Assembly: GCA_026874595.1 (NCBI GenBank)
Contig: CM049313.1
Coordinates: 29,198,008-29,262,007, forward strand
DNA length: 64,000 nt
Origin: Sipunculus nudus
Lineage: Eukaryota > Annelida > Sipuncula > Golfingiida > Sipunculidae
Direction: 5' to 3'
The notes under the pieces were generated by a model. It was not told where the DNA came from. It saw only the letters and a program-made list of their open reading frames with translations, and ran no database searches. This document shows positions 22,998 through 35,300 of this stretch, one piece after another (within the stretch, counting starts at the first letter, position 1; each line of letters starts with the position of its first letter). Position numbers and translations under genes: made by a program.

Positions 22998-25301
22998 CTA
23001 GACATTTCTTGGCACCTCAGGTGCCAGAGTATCCCCAGACATAGTAGGCCCCCCCCTTTAAGAACAGACCCCCATTTTTAGCAGCATATACTGACACTTG
23101 GCATATTTATTGTTTCTTCCATCTAACAATCCACAATCTTGTTGAAGATGTTGGTCCTGTGACCTTGACCTTTTTAAAGATGTGTCCTGTGACCTTGATC
23201 TTTGACCTCATGACCCCAAAATCAATTTGGGTCTTGCTTTTCCAATGGGACATATGCGAGTCAAGTTTGAAATCTATACATCAATAAAGCAGGAATGATC
23301 ATCCAGAAACTAATTTTTTTTACAGGTGGCTCCTGTGACCTTCACCTTTGCCCTTGTGACCTTAAATTGATAGGGTTCTTCCTCTCTTGGCAGGTGAGCT
23401 ATATGTTCAAGATGAAAGATCTGAGATGAAATGTGTGGCTGAAAATGCATCCACATCTTTTTAAAGATGTGTCCTGTGATCCTGACCTTTGACCTCATGA
23501 CCCCAAAATCAGTTCAGGTCTTGCTTTTCCAATGGGACATATACAAGTCAAGTTTGAAATCCATACATCAATAAAAGAAGGAGTTATCATCCAGAAACTA
23601 ATTTTTGGACAGATGGCTCCTGTGACCTTCACCTTTGACCTTGTGACCTCAAAATTGATAGGGGTCTTCCACTCTTAGTAGGTGAACTATATGTGCAAGA
23701 TGAAAGATCTGAGATGAATTATTTGGCTGAAATTGCATCCACAACCTTTTTAAAGAGATTTCCTGTTACCTTGACCTTTGACCTCATGACCCCAAAATCA
23801 ATTCGGGTCTTGCTTTTCCAATGGGTCAATACAAGTCAAGTATGAAATCCATACATCAATAAAAGAAGGAATTATCATCCAGAAACTAATTTTTGGACAG
23901 ATAGATCCTGTGGCCTTGACCTTTGATGTTGTGACCCCAAAATTTATATTGATTATCCACTATTGGCAAGTGAGCTATATATTCAAGATGGAAGACCTGG
24001 GATGAAAGTTTGGCTTAAAATGCATCCACATCTTTTTAAAGATGTGTCCTGTGACCTTGACCTTTGACCTCATGACCCCAAATGGGTCTTGCTTTTCCAA
24101 TGGGACATATACAAGTCAAGTTTGAAATCCATACATCAATTAAGCAGGAATTATCATCCAGAAACTATTTTTTGGACAGATGGCTCCTGTGACCTTCACC
24201 TTTGACCTTGTGACCTCAAAACTGATAGGGGTCTTCCTCTATTGGCAGATGACTTATATGTGCAAGATGAAAGGTCTGAGATGAAATGTTTGGCTGAAAA
24301 TGCATCCACAATCTTTTTAAAGATGTGTCCTGTGACCTTGACCTTTGACCTCATGACCCCAAAATCAATTGGAGTTTTGCTTTTTCAATGGGACATATAT
24401 AAGTCAAATTTGAAATCCATACATCAATAAAAGCAGGAATTATCATCCAGAAACTAATTTTTGGACAGATGGCTCCTGTGGCCTTGTCCTTTGACCTTGT
24501 GACCCCAAAATTTATATGGATCATCCACTATTGGCAAGTGAGCTATATATTCAAGATGGAAGACCTGGGATGAAAGTTTGGCTTAAAATGCATCCACAGT
24601 ATCTTTTAAAATGCCAGTCCAGTGACCTTGACCTTTGACCTCATGACCCTAGAACCTATAGGGTTCTTACTTTAGTGGTGGGCCATACATAAGTCATGTT
24701 TGAAATCCATATGGCTATCAACACTGGAGATATCATAAGAGGTGTGTGATTTTCACCATATATGGCAATATTCAAGGTCAAGGCCACTATCATAGGAAAG
24801 GTCATGACCCCAATTTAAATAAACATCATCCAATAACCCATACCTATGTATATGCATAATATAAAAGAAATCTGTCCATTAGTTTTTGACTTATAATGCT
24901 CACAGTACTGTAAGGTGGCAATTTTTGGGGTATTAAACGGCATGAAAACAAGTAAAGAATAATAGGTGGCGCCACCATTTTCTGGAACATGACAACCCTA
25001 TCCATGATCTTCCATCAACTTGATTTTGGGATAAATCCATGCAAGATTTCTTGAGATATTAAAGAATTTGTGTGATTTTCCCCAAAATTGGACCTATTCA
25101 AGGTCAGGGACACTCTCCTAGTAAAGGTCATGACCTCATTTTAAATAGGCGTCGTCCTCTTACCCATATCTATACATATACCAAGTTTGATAAAGTTCTG
25201 TGAAATATTTTTTGGGTTATCGCGCCAACAAGATTTATATGCGGCGGTGGCGGGGGGACCGGTATGAAAACATAGTTTCCCCCGACTTTGTCTGGGGATA
25301 C
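22998..25301 (-). mobile_element. H5 element (Helentron-like, reverse orientation)
   Basis: Read on the minus strand, the 5' end is GTATCCCCAGACAAAGT (25301-25285). Near the 3' end come its inverse ACTATGTCTGGGGATAC, the hairpin TGGCACCtgaGGTGCCA, and the terminus CTAG (23001-22998) followed by T. The core is a ~286-bp tandem array. The intact target sequence is preserved at about 16095-16110, which defines both ends. No coding region seen. Confidence 0.85.
23160..24720 (+). repeat. ~286-bp tandem array with DR1 elements (core of H5)
   Basis: Units are marked by gggtcttgcttttccaatgg and gcatccaca…cttttaaa. Five contain the perfect direct repeat TGACCTTTGACCT, at 23483, 23772, 24058, 24339 and 24629. 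A further variant TGATCTTTGACCT is near 23197. Spacings are 289, 286, 281 and 290 bp. Confidence 0.85.
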
Positions 25302-25381
25302 AATTAATATTGATGCATGCATATTGATCATGGAGTGTTTCATCAGTTTCTGTAGACTGGTGGCGCCACCTGGATATTATT
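25302..25381 (+). mobile_element. H3 monomer fragment, right half of H5 target
   Basis: attaatattgatgcatgc… to GGTGGCGCCACCTGG, colinear with 16100-16177. It is the continuation of 22927-22997. Confidence 0.7.
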
Positions 25382-26299
25382 AGCAAACTTATACAGTGGT
25401 GTGGCGTCATCCGTCTTCGGTATGTTAACCCATACTATCTCGAAAATGGCAGGAGCTAGCATCACCAAATGTTTTGCAAAAAATTTGTCATCTAAAAAAA
25501 TCTATCGGATTTTACTAATTTTTTGGCTAACTTCATTTTCGTAGATTTTATAGGGAAAATGCTAAAAAACCTTTTAAAATCTTCTTCTCTGAAACTGTTC
25601 AGCCATATTGTTCAATATTTCACAGAAATGTTTGCTGGAACAATCTCTCTCAAGTGTGTTCAAATGGTTCAGGTTCAGTGATTTTTGGTCAGGTTACAGG
25701 AAGTTGAGCTTAGTCATCTTTCCAAAAAAGTAAATAAAATGACTATCTCAGAAACAGCTGGAGCTATCATCACCAAATTTTCAGCCAATGTTGGTCACAT
25801 GAGTCACATCTGAAATTTAGGTATGTGTGGCACCACCTACATTGATGTGTTTTCTACAAGCAAAAATATAGTTTTAAACTCTTCAAGCTTATACACTGAT
25901 TTATGATGAAACTGTTAAGCTGATTGGTTTAAACTTTACTAGAATTATTCTATGGTAGGGTTCCGCCAGTTTAATAAGAATATATTGGGTAAATTCAGCT
26001 TTAAAAAAGCATTGTAGCCAGTTGAAAAAGGCTTTCTGTATTCGAAAACAGATTTGACAACTTGCTGAGTTTCAGCAGCCAAGTCAAGAGGTCACTCAGT
26101 ACAAACAGGTGGGGTCCAGACATCACCATGGCAACTGACCTGGCTGGGGGGGGTGTGTGTCTAGACAATGTGTCTAGACGTCTAGACGCTGTGTCTAGAC
26201 ATCTAGACACAATATTTAGATGCAGAATTCCCAGATTTTTGGAACTATATCTTTCAACTGTTTGAAAAAACTTGGTTTGCAATTTAAGCAAATCAGGTT
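25382..26299 (+). mobile_element. H2 element (left part)
   Basis: The 5' end AGCAAACTTATACAGTGGTG and about 450 bp are nearly identical to the copy at 16178. The downstream part matches the short variant at 590-1020, including TCTAGAC palindromes (26157-26222) and a G run. It is joined at about 26300 to a 5'-truncated H4. Confidence 0.65.
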
Positions 26300-28986
26300 T
26301 ATCATCAAGTCACATATGAACTGCTGTGCCCTCATTTTTGGTTGACCACTGACCTTTCCTCGCTGCCCAGCGTCCATTTGTGCGTCTGTTTCCACACTTA
26401 AACCCGCATATCTTGGGAACCGTTTGACCAATCAGGCTAAAAATTTTGCAAAAATGTAGCCGTATGATAGTTTTATAACATACACTAAAAATGGTGGCTC
26501 CACCCGCAATCATTTTTGCACAGTGTCCATCTGTTCATCTGCCTTGGGATAATATCACTTATATCTCAGCAGTGGTTTGACTTATCCACCTGAATTTTTG
26601 CAGGTTTATAAATCCCAGACATCTTTCTTGATTTTATGACAGGTGGCGCCACCTTCATTTACATTTACTCTGCAGACATCCAAGCTCATATCTCTGGAAC
26701 CTTTCGACCGATTGGGCCAAAATTTTGCATGTGTATAGATCTCAGATAGCCCTTCATCATAGGCAAAACTGGTGGCGCCACCTGGAACCATTTATGCACA
26801 GCACCCATCTGTTCATCTGTCATTGGATAAAATCACTCATATCTCAGCAGTGGTTTGACTTATCCACCTGAAATTTTGCAGGTTTATATATCCTGAACAG
26901 TTTTCTCGATTTTCTGAAATGTGGCGCCACCTTCATTCATATTTACTCTGCAGACATCCAAGCTCATATCTCTGGAACTGTTTGACCGATTGGGCCAAAA
27001 TTTTGCATGTGTATAGATCTCACATAGCTCTTCATCATAGGCAAAACTGGTGTTGCCACCTTCAACCATTTATGCACAGCATCCATCTGTTCATCTGCCT
27101 TGGGATAAAATTACTCATATCTCAGCAGTGGTTTGACTTATCCACCTGAAATTTTGCAGGATTATACTTCTGGACAGCTTTCTCGATTTTATGACAGGTG
27201 GCGCCACCTACATTCACATTTACTGTGCAGACATCCAAGTTCATATCTCGGCAATCGTGTGACTGATTGGGCCAAAATTTTGCATGTGTATAGATCTCAC
27301 ATAGCTTCTCATCATAGGCAAAACTGGTGGCGCCACCTGCAACCATTTATGCACAGCATCCATCTGTTCATCTGCCTTTGGATAAAATCACTCATATCTC
27401 AGCAGTGGTTTGACTTATCCACCTGAAATTTTGCAGGTTTATACATCTTGGACAGGTTTCTCGATTTTTTGAAAGGTGGCGCCACCTTCATTTACATTTA
27501 CTCTGCAGACATCCAAGCTTATATCTCGGGAACCGTTTGAATGATTGGGCCAAAATTTTGCATGTATATAGATCTCAGATAGCCCTTCATCAAAGGCAAA
27601 ACTGGTGGCGCCACCTGCAACCTTTTATGCACAGCACCCATCTGTTCATCTGCCTTGGTATAATATCACTCATATCTCAGCAGTGGTTTGACTTTTCCAC
27701 CTGAAATTTTGCAGGATTATACATCCTGGACAGCTTTCTTGATTTTATGACAGGTGGCGCCACCTACATTCAGGTTTACTCTGCAGACATCCAAGTTCAT
27801 ATCTCGGGAACTGTTTGACCGATTGGGCCAAAATTTTGCATGTGTATAGATCTCACATAGCTCTGCATCATAGGCAAAACAGGTGGCGCCACCTGCAACC
27901 ATTTATGCACAGCGTCCATCTGTTCATCTGCCTTGGGATAAAATCGCTCATATCTCTGCATTGGTTGGACCTATCGACCTAAAATTTTGCATGTGTATAC
28001 ATCTTTGACAGCTTTCTTGATTTTATGACAGGTGGCGCCACCTACATCACCCTTAAACTGCAGACATCCAAGCTCATATCTCGGGAACTGTTTGACCGAT
28101 TGGGCCAAAATTTTGCATGTGTATAGATCTCACATAGCTCTTTATCATACGCAAAACTGGTGGCACCACCTGCAACCATTTATGGCACAGCATCCATCTG
28201 TTCATATGCCTCGCGATAAAATCACTCATATCTCGGCAGTGGTTTGACTTATCCACCTGAAATTTTGCAGGTTTATACATCCTTGACAGCTTTCTTGATT
28301 TTATGGCAGGTGGCGCAACCTACATTCAAATTTACGCTGCAGACATCCAAGCTTATATATCTGGAACCATTTGACCGATTGGGCAAAAATTTGCATGTTC
28401 ATAGATCTGACACCTGCATCCATTTTTGCACAGTGTCTGTCTGTTTGTTTGCCGTGGGATAAAATCACTCATATCTCGGCAGTGGTTTGACAAATCTGCC
28501 TAAAATTTTGCAGGTTTATACATTTTAGATATCTTTCTCGATTTTGTGGCAGGTGGCGCCACCTACATTTATATATACGCTGCAGACATTCAGGCTTATA
28601 CCTCAGGACTGGTTTGACATATCCCCCTGAAATTTTGCATGTGTATAGATCTCACATAGCTCTTAATCATACACAAAAGTGATGGCGCCACCTGCCACCA
28701 TTTTTGCACACGTCTGTCTGTTTGTCTGCCACGGGCTAAAATCACTTATATCTCAGTAGTGGTTTGACTTGTCTGCCTAAATTTTTGCATGTTTATACAT
28801 CTTTGACAGCTTTCTGTTTTGTGGTAGGTGGCCCAACCGACATACACATTTTGGTTGCAGACATCCAGGCTATTATGCAACACACCTCACTCTGTCTACC
28901 TGTGCCACTCAATCCATGCCTCACTTCACCCGTCCCACTGATTTTGGCAGATAGAAGTAGTCGCTTGTTGACTACCCGTATTCTAG
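26300..28986 (+). mobile_element. H4 element, 5'-truncated, with dimeric GGTGGCGCCACC array
   Basis: The left end lacks the H4 5' hairpin and starts within the gtgaactgctgtgccct segment. The core carries palindromes GGTGGCGCCACC (or close variants) alternating 128-131 and 147-151 bp apart from 26642 to 28310, so the repeat is a ~278-bp dimer. The 3' end has ttggcagata (degraded inverse arm), the hairpin GTAGTCGCTTGTTGACTAC, and terminus CTAG (28983-28986) followed by T. Short frames through the array reflect its periodicity and are not genes. Confidence 0.8.
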
Positions 28987-29035
28987 TTTTTCTGTTGTGT
29001 GCACCCATGCCAGAATTTCAGCAGTGATGTTTGTT
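28987..29035 (+). mobile_element. H2 tail segment between H4 and H6
   Basis: ttgtgtgcacccatgccaga…gcagtgatgtttgt is the H2 segment that directly precedes H2's terminal ~150 bp. It continues after H6 at 32225. Confidence 0.75.
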
Positions 29036-29103
29036 GCTTGCCGGAAATCTTCGATTTTCGCAAGCATGTTGATCACCCGCGTATGTTTGTTTGTTTGTTT
29101 GTT

Positions 29104-29134
<31 letters not shown>

Positions 29135-32100
29135 ATGTACACGCGCTACAGGCCACAGTTTTTAAGCAATCGCTCTGAAACTTATCCATAAACTGTAAGA
29201 TCTGTTCCCCTCGGAGCCTATTGTTTTTGGTCATGATCGGTCAAAGGTCAAGGTCAGGGTCACCAAAAAACCTTAAATCTTTATTTTCTCCATATCTTCG
29301 TCAATAATAATCGTAGCCACATAATCTGTAGCTCATTTTATTCCTCACTATGTTAGCTTTCCAAGTGCTGGCAAATTTACCGGTCAATGGTTACCATGGT
29401 AACGTATTTTTGGGGGAAAATCAGAAAATTCGAAAATTTCCCTCCAAATTTCTCATTTTTTAAGTTAGAGAGGCCTAGTTTTTTGCAATGCGTAGCATTT
29501 AATATGCTCTATGCGAAATTTATGTAAGTCTCGCAAAATCTCGTGCCATTTGTCGTCAAATGGGACTTTTCGAGATTTCATTAAATATGATTTACAGGTC
29601 GCAGTTTTACAGCTAAGGTTCTGAAAGTGACATATTTTCTGTTCTTTTGTATTATCTCGAACTTGTTTTTTCATTTTTCGGAAATAGCCACCAGGGGGCG
29701 TGGTACTGGAAACACTGTAACATATCATTTTTCCGCAATATCTAAAAAAATATTCAGCATATAACAATTTTTTTTGTCGCATCTAAAACTAGGATCATTG
29801 CCTTATTCCTTCGTACATTTAGCCTTGTGCTGCCGTTACCATGGTTACCAAATTTTGGGGTAAAACTTGACAATCTGAAATACGGAGTTTTCCTGCTTCT
29901 ATCTCTGTCAATATTTGCGATAGAAAGCTTTGGTTTTTGGCGTTAGATAGCATTAGTTTACTTCTTAGTCATTCAATAGAAAGTCTCGTCATATCTCGCA
30001 CTGTTTCTCGTGAAAGGAGAACACCTGACCATTCGAAGAAATGCCTGTAATTGTGTCATTTTTTACGCTACAGACACATGGTTTTCAGCGTTGGGTAGCG
30101 GCTGACACTCGCAGTCACAATCAGGGGTCACATTGTAAGTCTAGTCAAATCTCGCGCCGTGTTTCACCAAACCACCAAGTCACGTGCCGTCGACGCAAGT
30201 GGCGGCAGGGTCCTTACGGTGGGCGGCCGGCCTGTTCAGCGGTGCGTGACGGCCTCTCTGGGCCCTGTCTATTATCGTACATGTTGGAGGCACAGTCCAG
30301 ACTTTATTGCTTGCCGGAAATCTTCGATTTTCGCAAGCATGTTGATCACCCGCGTATGTTTTTTTGTTTTTCTGTTGTTTTACACTAATATCTCAAAACT
30401 TACTTTTCATTTTCTGGATATGACTGCTAGGGGGCGCTGCACTAGACCCATTTAAACAAATCAGTTTTTGGACATATTTCCGTAAGAGTAAACCTATATT
30501 ACACAAACTGTAGCTTATTTTCTTTCTCTTGGCCTTCTGCAAAACATGATAACGTCTTCTGGTGTCCATCTTGTGTTACTTTGTCAGTATGTCTGTCTGT
30601 TTGTCAGTTATCTTCGAATCCGCCTACTTGATGGTTCTTGCATCTCACATATAGCAATCAACAAGCCAGATATTTGGAGGAATCCTTTTGAAACGATTAC
30701 ATCTCATGCCATTCACTAATATCATGAAACGCATTTGTCGTCTTCAGGATATGTCCACTAGAGGGCGCTGCAGTCGAACATCCCCAATATATCATTATTT
30801 GGCCATATCTCCAACACTAGAAACCTCAATTACATAAGCTATACCTTATTTTCTTCCTCGAGTCTTCCCCATAACCTGGTTAAGTCATCTTGTCTTCATC
30901 TTGTGTCCCTTTGTCAGTATGTCTGTTTGTTTGTCAGTTGTCCTCAAATTCGCCTGCTTGTTTGTTCTTTCGTCTCACTAATAGAATTCTACAGGCCACA
31001 GTTTTGAAAGAATCTTTTTTAAACTATTAAATCTTATGTCTTACAGTTATATCTCGAAACAGATTATTAGCGAATCTTTGAGCTTATGCTATGGTGCAGC
31101 GTCGTCCGTCGTCTGTAGGTTAACCATAGCTATCTCAAAAACGGCAGGAACTAGCATTACCAATTTTTTTTTTTGTAAATAAACAGTCATCTGAAAAGCT
31201 CTATCGGATTTTGTTTATTTTTTGGCTTTCTGCTTTTACTGAGATTTTATAGGGAAAAGCTAAAAAAGCTTTAAAAATCTTCTTCTGTGAAACTGTCCAG
31301 CCAAATTGTCAAATATTTCTAAGAACTGATCTCTTGAACATTCTATCTCAAGTTTGTTCGAATGGTTTCAGTTCGGAGATTGAACAGGGGGTTTAACTTA
31401 GTCATCTGTCCGAAAAAGCAAACTTAAATTAAAATCTCAGAAATGGCTAGAGCTGTCATTACCAAATTTTAATACCTATGTTTGTCTCATATGTCATATC
31501 TGAAATTGAGGTTTTGGTGGCGCCACCTACATTGTTCTGTTTTTTACAAGGGAAAATGTAATTTTAGACTCTCCAGCTTATTCACTGTTTTATGATGAAA
31601 CTGTTAAGCTGATTGGTTTAAACTTTACAAGAATTATTCTATGGTAGGTTTCTGCCAGTTTTATCAGAAGAGATTGGGCATATGCAACTTTAAAAAAGCA
31701 GTGTACCCACTTGAAAACAATCATTTATTTTCTTCCTCTGAATCTACTCGATAATCTGAGTAGGTCATCTGGTCTTATTCTTGTCTCATTTTTTGAGTAT
31801 GTCTGTCTGTTTGTCAGTGATCCTAAATTTCGCCTGCTTGCTGGACCTTGCTTCTTGCAGTTAGCAGTTTTCAGGACACAGTTTTGAGGGAATCCTTTTG
31901 GAACTGGAACAACATCTTATTTCTTACATTAAAGTCTCAAAGGAAATTTTTAATGTTTGGGATATGGCCGCTACCATATATTGGCCATACCTCCGACACT
32001 ATAAACTGGTAGTCTGTTATCTCAGGTGTGTCAGTATATCTGTCTTTTTTGAGCTATGTCTACTTTCATGATCTTTTGTGTGATATATGTCATTCAACAG

Positions 32101-32224
32101 GAAAAAGTTTCCAGCAATCGCTCTGAAAGTCATTCAATTGATAGAAAATCGACAGTTTGTCCTGTTTGTTTTGCTGTCTTATTTCCGGCCATTTCCGGCA
32201 AGCGTTCGACCTCTGGTCGTCTAG
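29036..32224 (+). mobile_element. H6 element(s), Helentron-like
   Basis: The 5' hairpin GCTTGCCGGAAATC/GATTTTCGCAAGC lies at 29036 and again at 30309, so one copy is nested in or joined to another. The 3' end has TTTCCGGCAAGC (inverse arm), the hairpin CGACCtctGGTCG and CTAG (32221-32224), then T. A GTTT/GTCT microsatellite follows the first 5' end (29085-29130). The core has ~330-420-bp repeats with CTCF-like GGGGGCGCTGC motifs. An H2 5' fragment is inserted at about 31066-31715. Open frames at 29465-29782 and 30041-30388 show no family likeness. Confidence 0.75.
29238..29263 (+). promoter_or_regulatory. Cluster of four GGTCA half-sites in H6
   Basis: Four direct GGTCA cores lie within 25 bp (GGTCA-aa-GGTCA-a-GGTCA-g-GGTCA), giving one DR1 and overlapping DR0 arrangements of the nuclear-receptor half-site. 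Function is inferred from sequence only. Confidence 0.45.
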
Positions 32225-32370
32225 TTTAATTGTTTCTTGTTCTAAGTGTTTAGTACTTGCACTGTTCATATACATGTTACACATGTTCTTGAAAAATAAT
32301 GGTCCAGCATTGAAGCATTATACCTGGTGTAATCTCATTTCGCAGGTTCGCATTAGGCCTGTAGGCCTTG
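32225..32370 (+). mobile_element. H2 3' end
   Basis: ttaattgtttcttgttctaag… to caggttcgcattAGGCCTGTAGGCCTTG. It is the remainder of the H2 copy split by H6. Five T's separate it from the H3 5' end at 32376. Confidence 0.75.
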
Positions 32371-32375
32371 TTTTT

Positions 32376-35300
32376 AGCTCAGCTGACTGAAAGTCATCTG
32401 AGCTATAGCGATCACTCTTTGTCCGTCATCCGTCTGTCTGTCTGTCCGTCTGTCTGTCTGTCCGTCTGTCCGTCTGTCTGTCCGTTAACCAGGCACAAAT
32501 TGTAACCGCTAGAACTGGAATCTTCTTACTTCGGAGGTCCATGAAAAATCTCCTTGGAAACCAGAAATTAGGTCTCTGTTACCCATATCCTTCGAGCTAT
32601 GGGGCCCCAAAGTACCCCCCAGAAAAGTCCAAAATTTCATACAAAAACTTCAATATCTCATTAACTACTTGACTGATGGTCATGATTTTTGGCATACATA
32701 TTGATCATGAGAGGTTCCATCAGTTCCTGAAGACTGGTGGCGCCACCTGTATTTTTCGATTTTTTACGAATTTTTTTCTCTATTTTTGAGACCTTTAAAA
32801 ATGTGAACATCTGTTAACAAGGCACAAATCGTAATGACTAGACTTGGAATCTTCATTCTCGACACACTGAGAGATTATGAAAAGTCTCCATGGAAACCAG
32901 AAATTAGGTCTCTGTTACCCATATCCTTCCAGCTATAGGGCCCCAAACTACCCCCCAGAAAAGTAAAAAATTTCAAACAAAAACTTAATTATCTCATTAA
33001 ATACTTGACTGATGGTCATGATTTTTGTCATACATATTGATCATGAGATGTTCCATCACTTCCTGCAGACTGGTGGCGCCACCTGTATCGTTCAATTTTT
33101 TACGAATTTTTTTCTCTATTTTTGAGACCTTTCAAAATGTAAACATCTGTTAACAAGGCACAAATCGTAAAGACTGGACCTAGAATCTTCATTCTTGACA
33201 CACTGAGAGACCTATGAAAAGTCTCCATGGAAACCAGAAATTAGGTCTCTGTTACCCATATTCTTCGAGTTGTGGAGCCCCAAAGTACCCCCAAGAAAAG
33301 TAAAAAATTTCATACAAAAACTTCAGTATCTCATTAACTACTTGACTGATGGTCATGATTTGTGGCATAACTATTGATCATGAGATGTGTCATCACTTCC
33401 TGCAGACTGGTGGCGCCACCTGTATCATTCGATTTTTTACGATTTTTTCCTCTATTTTTGAGACCTTTAAGGATGCTGTCATCTGTTAGCATGGCACAAA
33501 TCGTAACGACTGGACCTAGAATCTTCATTCTCAACACACTGAGAGGTCCATGAAAAGTCTCCATGGAAACCAGAAATTAGGTCTCTGTTATCCATATCCT
33601 TCGAGCTATGGGGCCCCAAAGTACCCCCCCAGAGTAGTCAAAAATTTCATACAAAAACTTCAATATCTCAATAGCTACATCACTGATGGTCATGATTTTT
33701 TGCATACATATTGATTATGAGATGTTCCATCAGTTCCTGCAGACTGGTGGCGCCACCTATGTTATCTATCAAGAGGGTACAAATTGCAACAACTGGACCT
33801 AGAAACTTCATTCTTGTCATGCAAGGAGGCCCATGAAGAGTGCCTGTGGAAACTTGAAATTAGGTCTCTGTTACCCATATCCTTCAAGCTATAGGTCTCT
33901 GAAGTATCCCTCAGAATAATGGACAATTTGATACAAAAGCTGAAGTATCTGAACAACTAATACGGAGATTATCATGATTCTTTGCATGGTTATTGACCAT
34001 TAAGTGTTTTTAGCTCAGCTGACTGTAAGTCATCTGAAGTATCCCTCAGAATAATGGACAATTTGATACAAAAGCTCAAGTATCTAAACAACTATTGCAG
34101 TGATCACCATGATTCTTTGCATGGATATTGATCATGGAATGTGTCATCAGTTTCTGCAGTATGGTGGCGCCACCTGTATTTTTTTATTTTTACGAATTTT
34201 TTTCTCTATTTTTGAGACCTCATAAGATGCGGTCATCTGTTAACATGGCACAAATCGTAACAACTGGACCTAGAATCTTCTCTCTTGACATGCTGAGAGG
34301 CCCATGAAAAGTTTCCTTAAAAACTTGAAATTAGGTCTCTGTTACCCATAACCTCTGAGCTATGGGGCTCCGAAGTACCCCCAGAATAATGGAAAATTTG
34401 ATACAAAAGCTCAAGTATCTGAACAATTATTATATTGATCACCATGATTCTTTGCATGGATATTGATCATGAAATGTTTCATCAGTTTCTGCATTCTGGT
34501 GGCACCACCTGTATTTTTTCAATTTTTAGCTCAGCTGACTGAAAGTCATCTGAGCTGTAGGGATCACCTTTTGTCCGTCGTCCATCCGGCCATCCAGGCA
34601 TCTGTCTATTAACAGGGCACAAATCATAACCGCTAGACCGGGAATCTTCTTACTTGAAATCCTGGGAGGTTTATGGAAATTTTCCTTTTAAACCTGAAAT
34701 TAGGTCACTGTGACCTATATTCTTTGAGCTATGGGGTTCTGAAGTACCCCCGCAGAATAATGCAAAATTTAATACAAAAGTTCAAGTATCTGAACAACTA
34801 ATGCATTAATCACCATGATTCTTTGCATGGATATTGATCATGGAGTGTTTCATCAATTTCTGGAGATTGGTGGCGCCACCTATATTTTTTTTATTTTTTT
34901 ACGATTTTTTTCTCTACTTTTGTGATCTTTAAACATTTGGTCATCTGTAAACAGGGCACAAATCATAATGACTGGACCTAGAATCTTCTGTCCTCACCTC
35001 CAGGGAAGCCCATAAAAGGTCTACATGGAAACCCGAAATAAGGTCCCTGTTACCCATATTCTGTGAGCCATGGGGCTCTGAAGTACCCCCCAGAATAAAG
35101 ATTTGGTCATATATTTACAGGGCACAAATCATAATGACTGGACCTAGAATCTTCTGTCCTCACCTCCAGGGAAGCCCATAAAAGGTCTACATGGAAACCA
35201 GAAATAAAGTCCCTGTTACCCATATCCTTCATGCTCTGGGGCTCCGAAGTACTCCCCAGAATAAAGATTTGGTCATCTGTTAACAGAGCACAAATTATAA

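Noticed and set aside
23160-24720. CRISPR-like regular repeats
   Set aside because: The DNA is eukaryotic with spliced exons; repeats are long head-to-tail monomers without distinct spacers.
22998-25301. H5 as an ordinary DNA transposon with 17-bp terminal inverted repeats
   Set aside because: The empty-site comparison shows the insertion extends 31 bp beyond the left repeat, through a hairpin to CTAG. Inverted repeats are therefore asymmetric, which fits a rolling-circle element better.
29465-30388. 105- and 115-codon frames inside H6
   Set aside because: No family motif, no splice or promoter context, composition follows the repeat.
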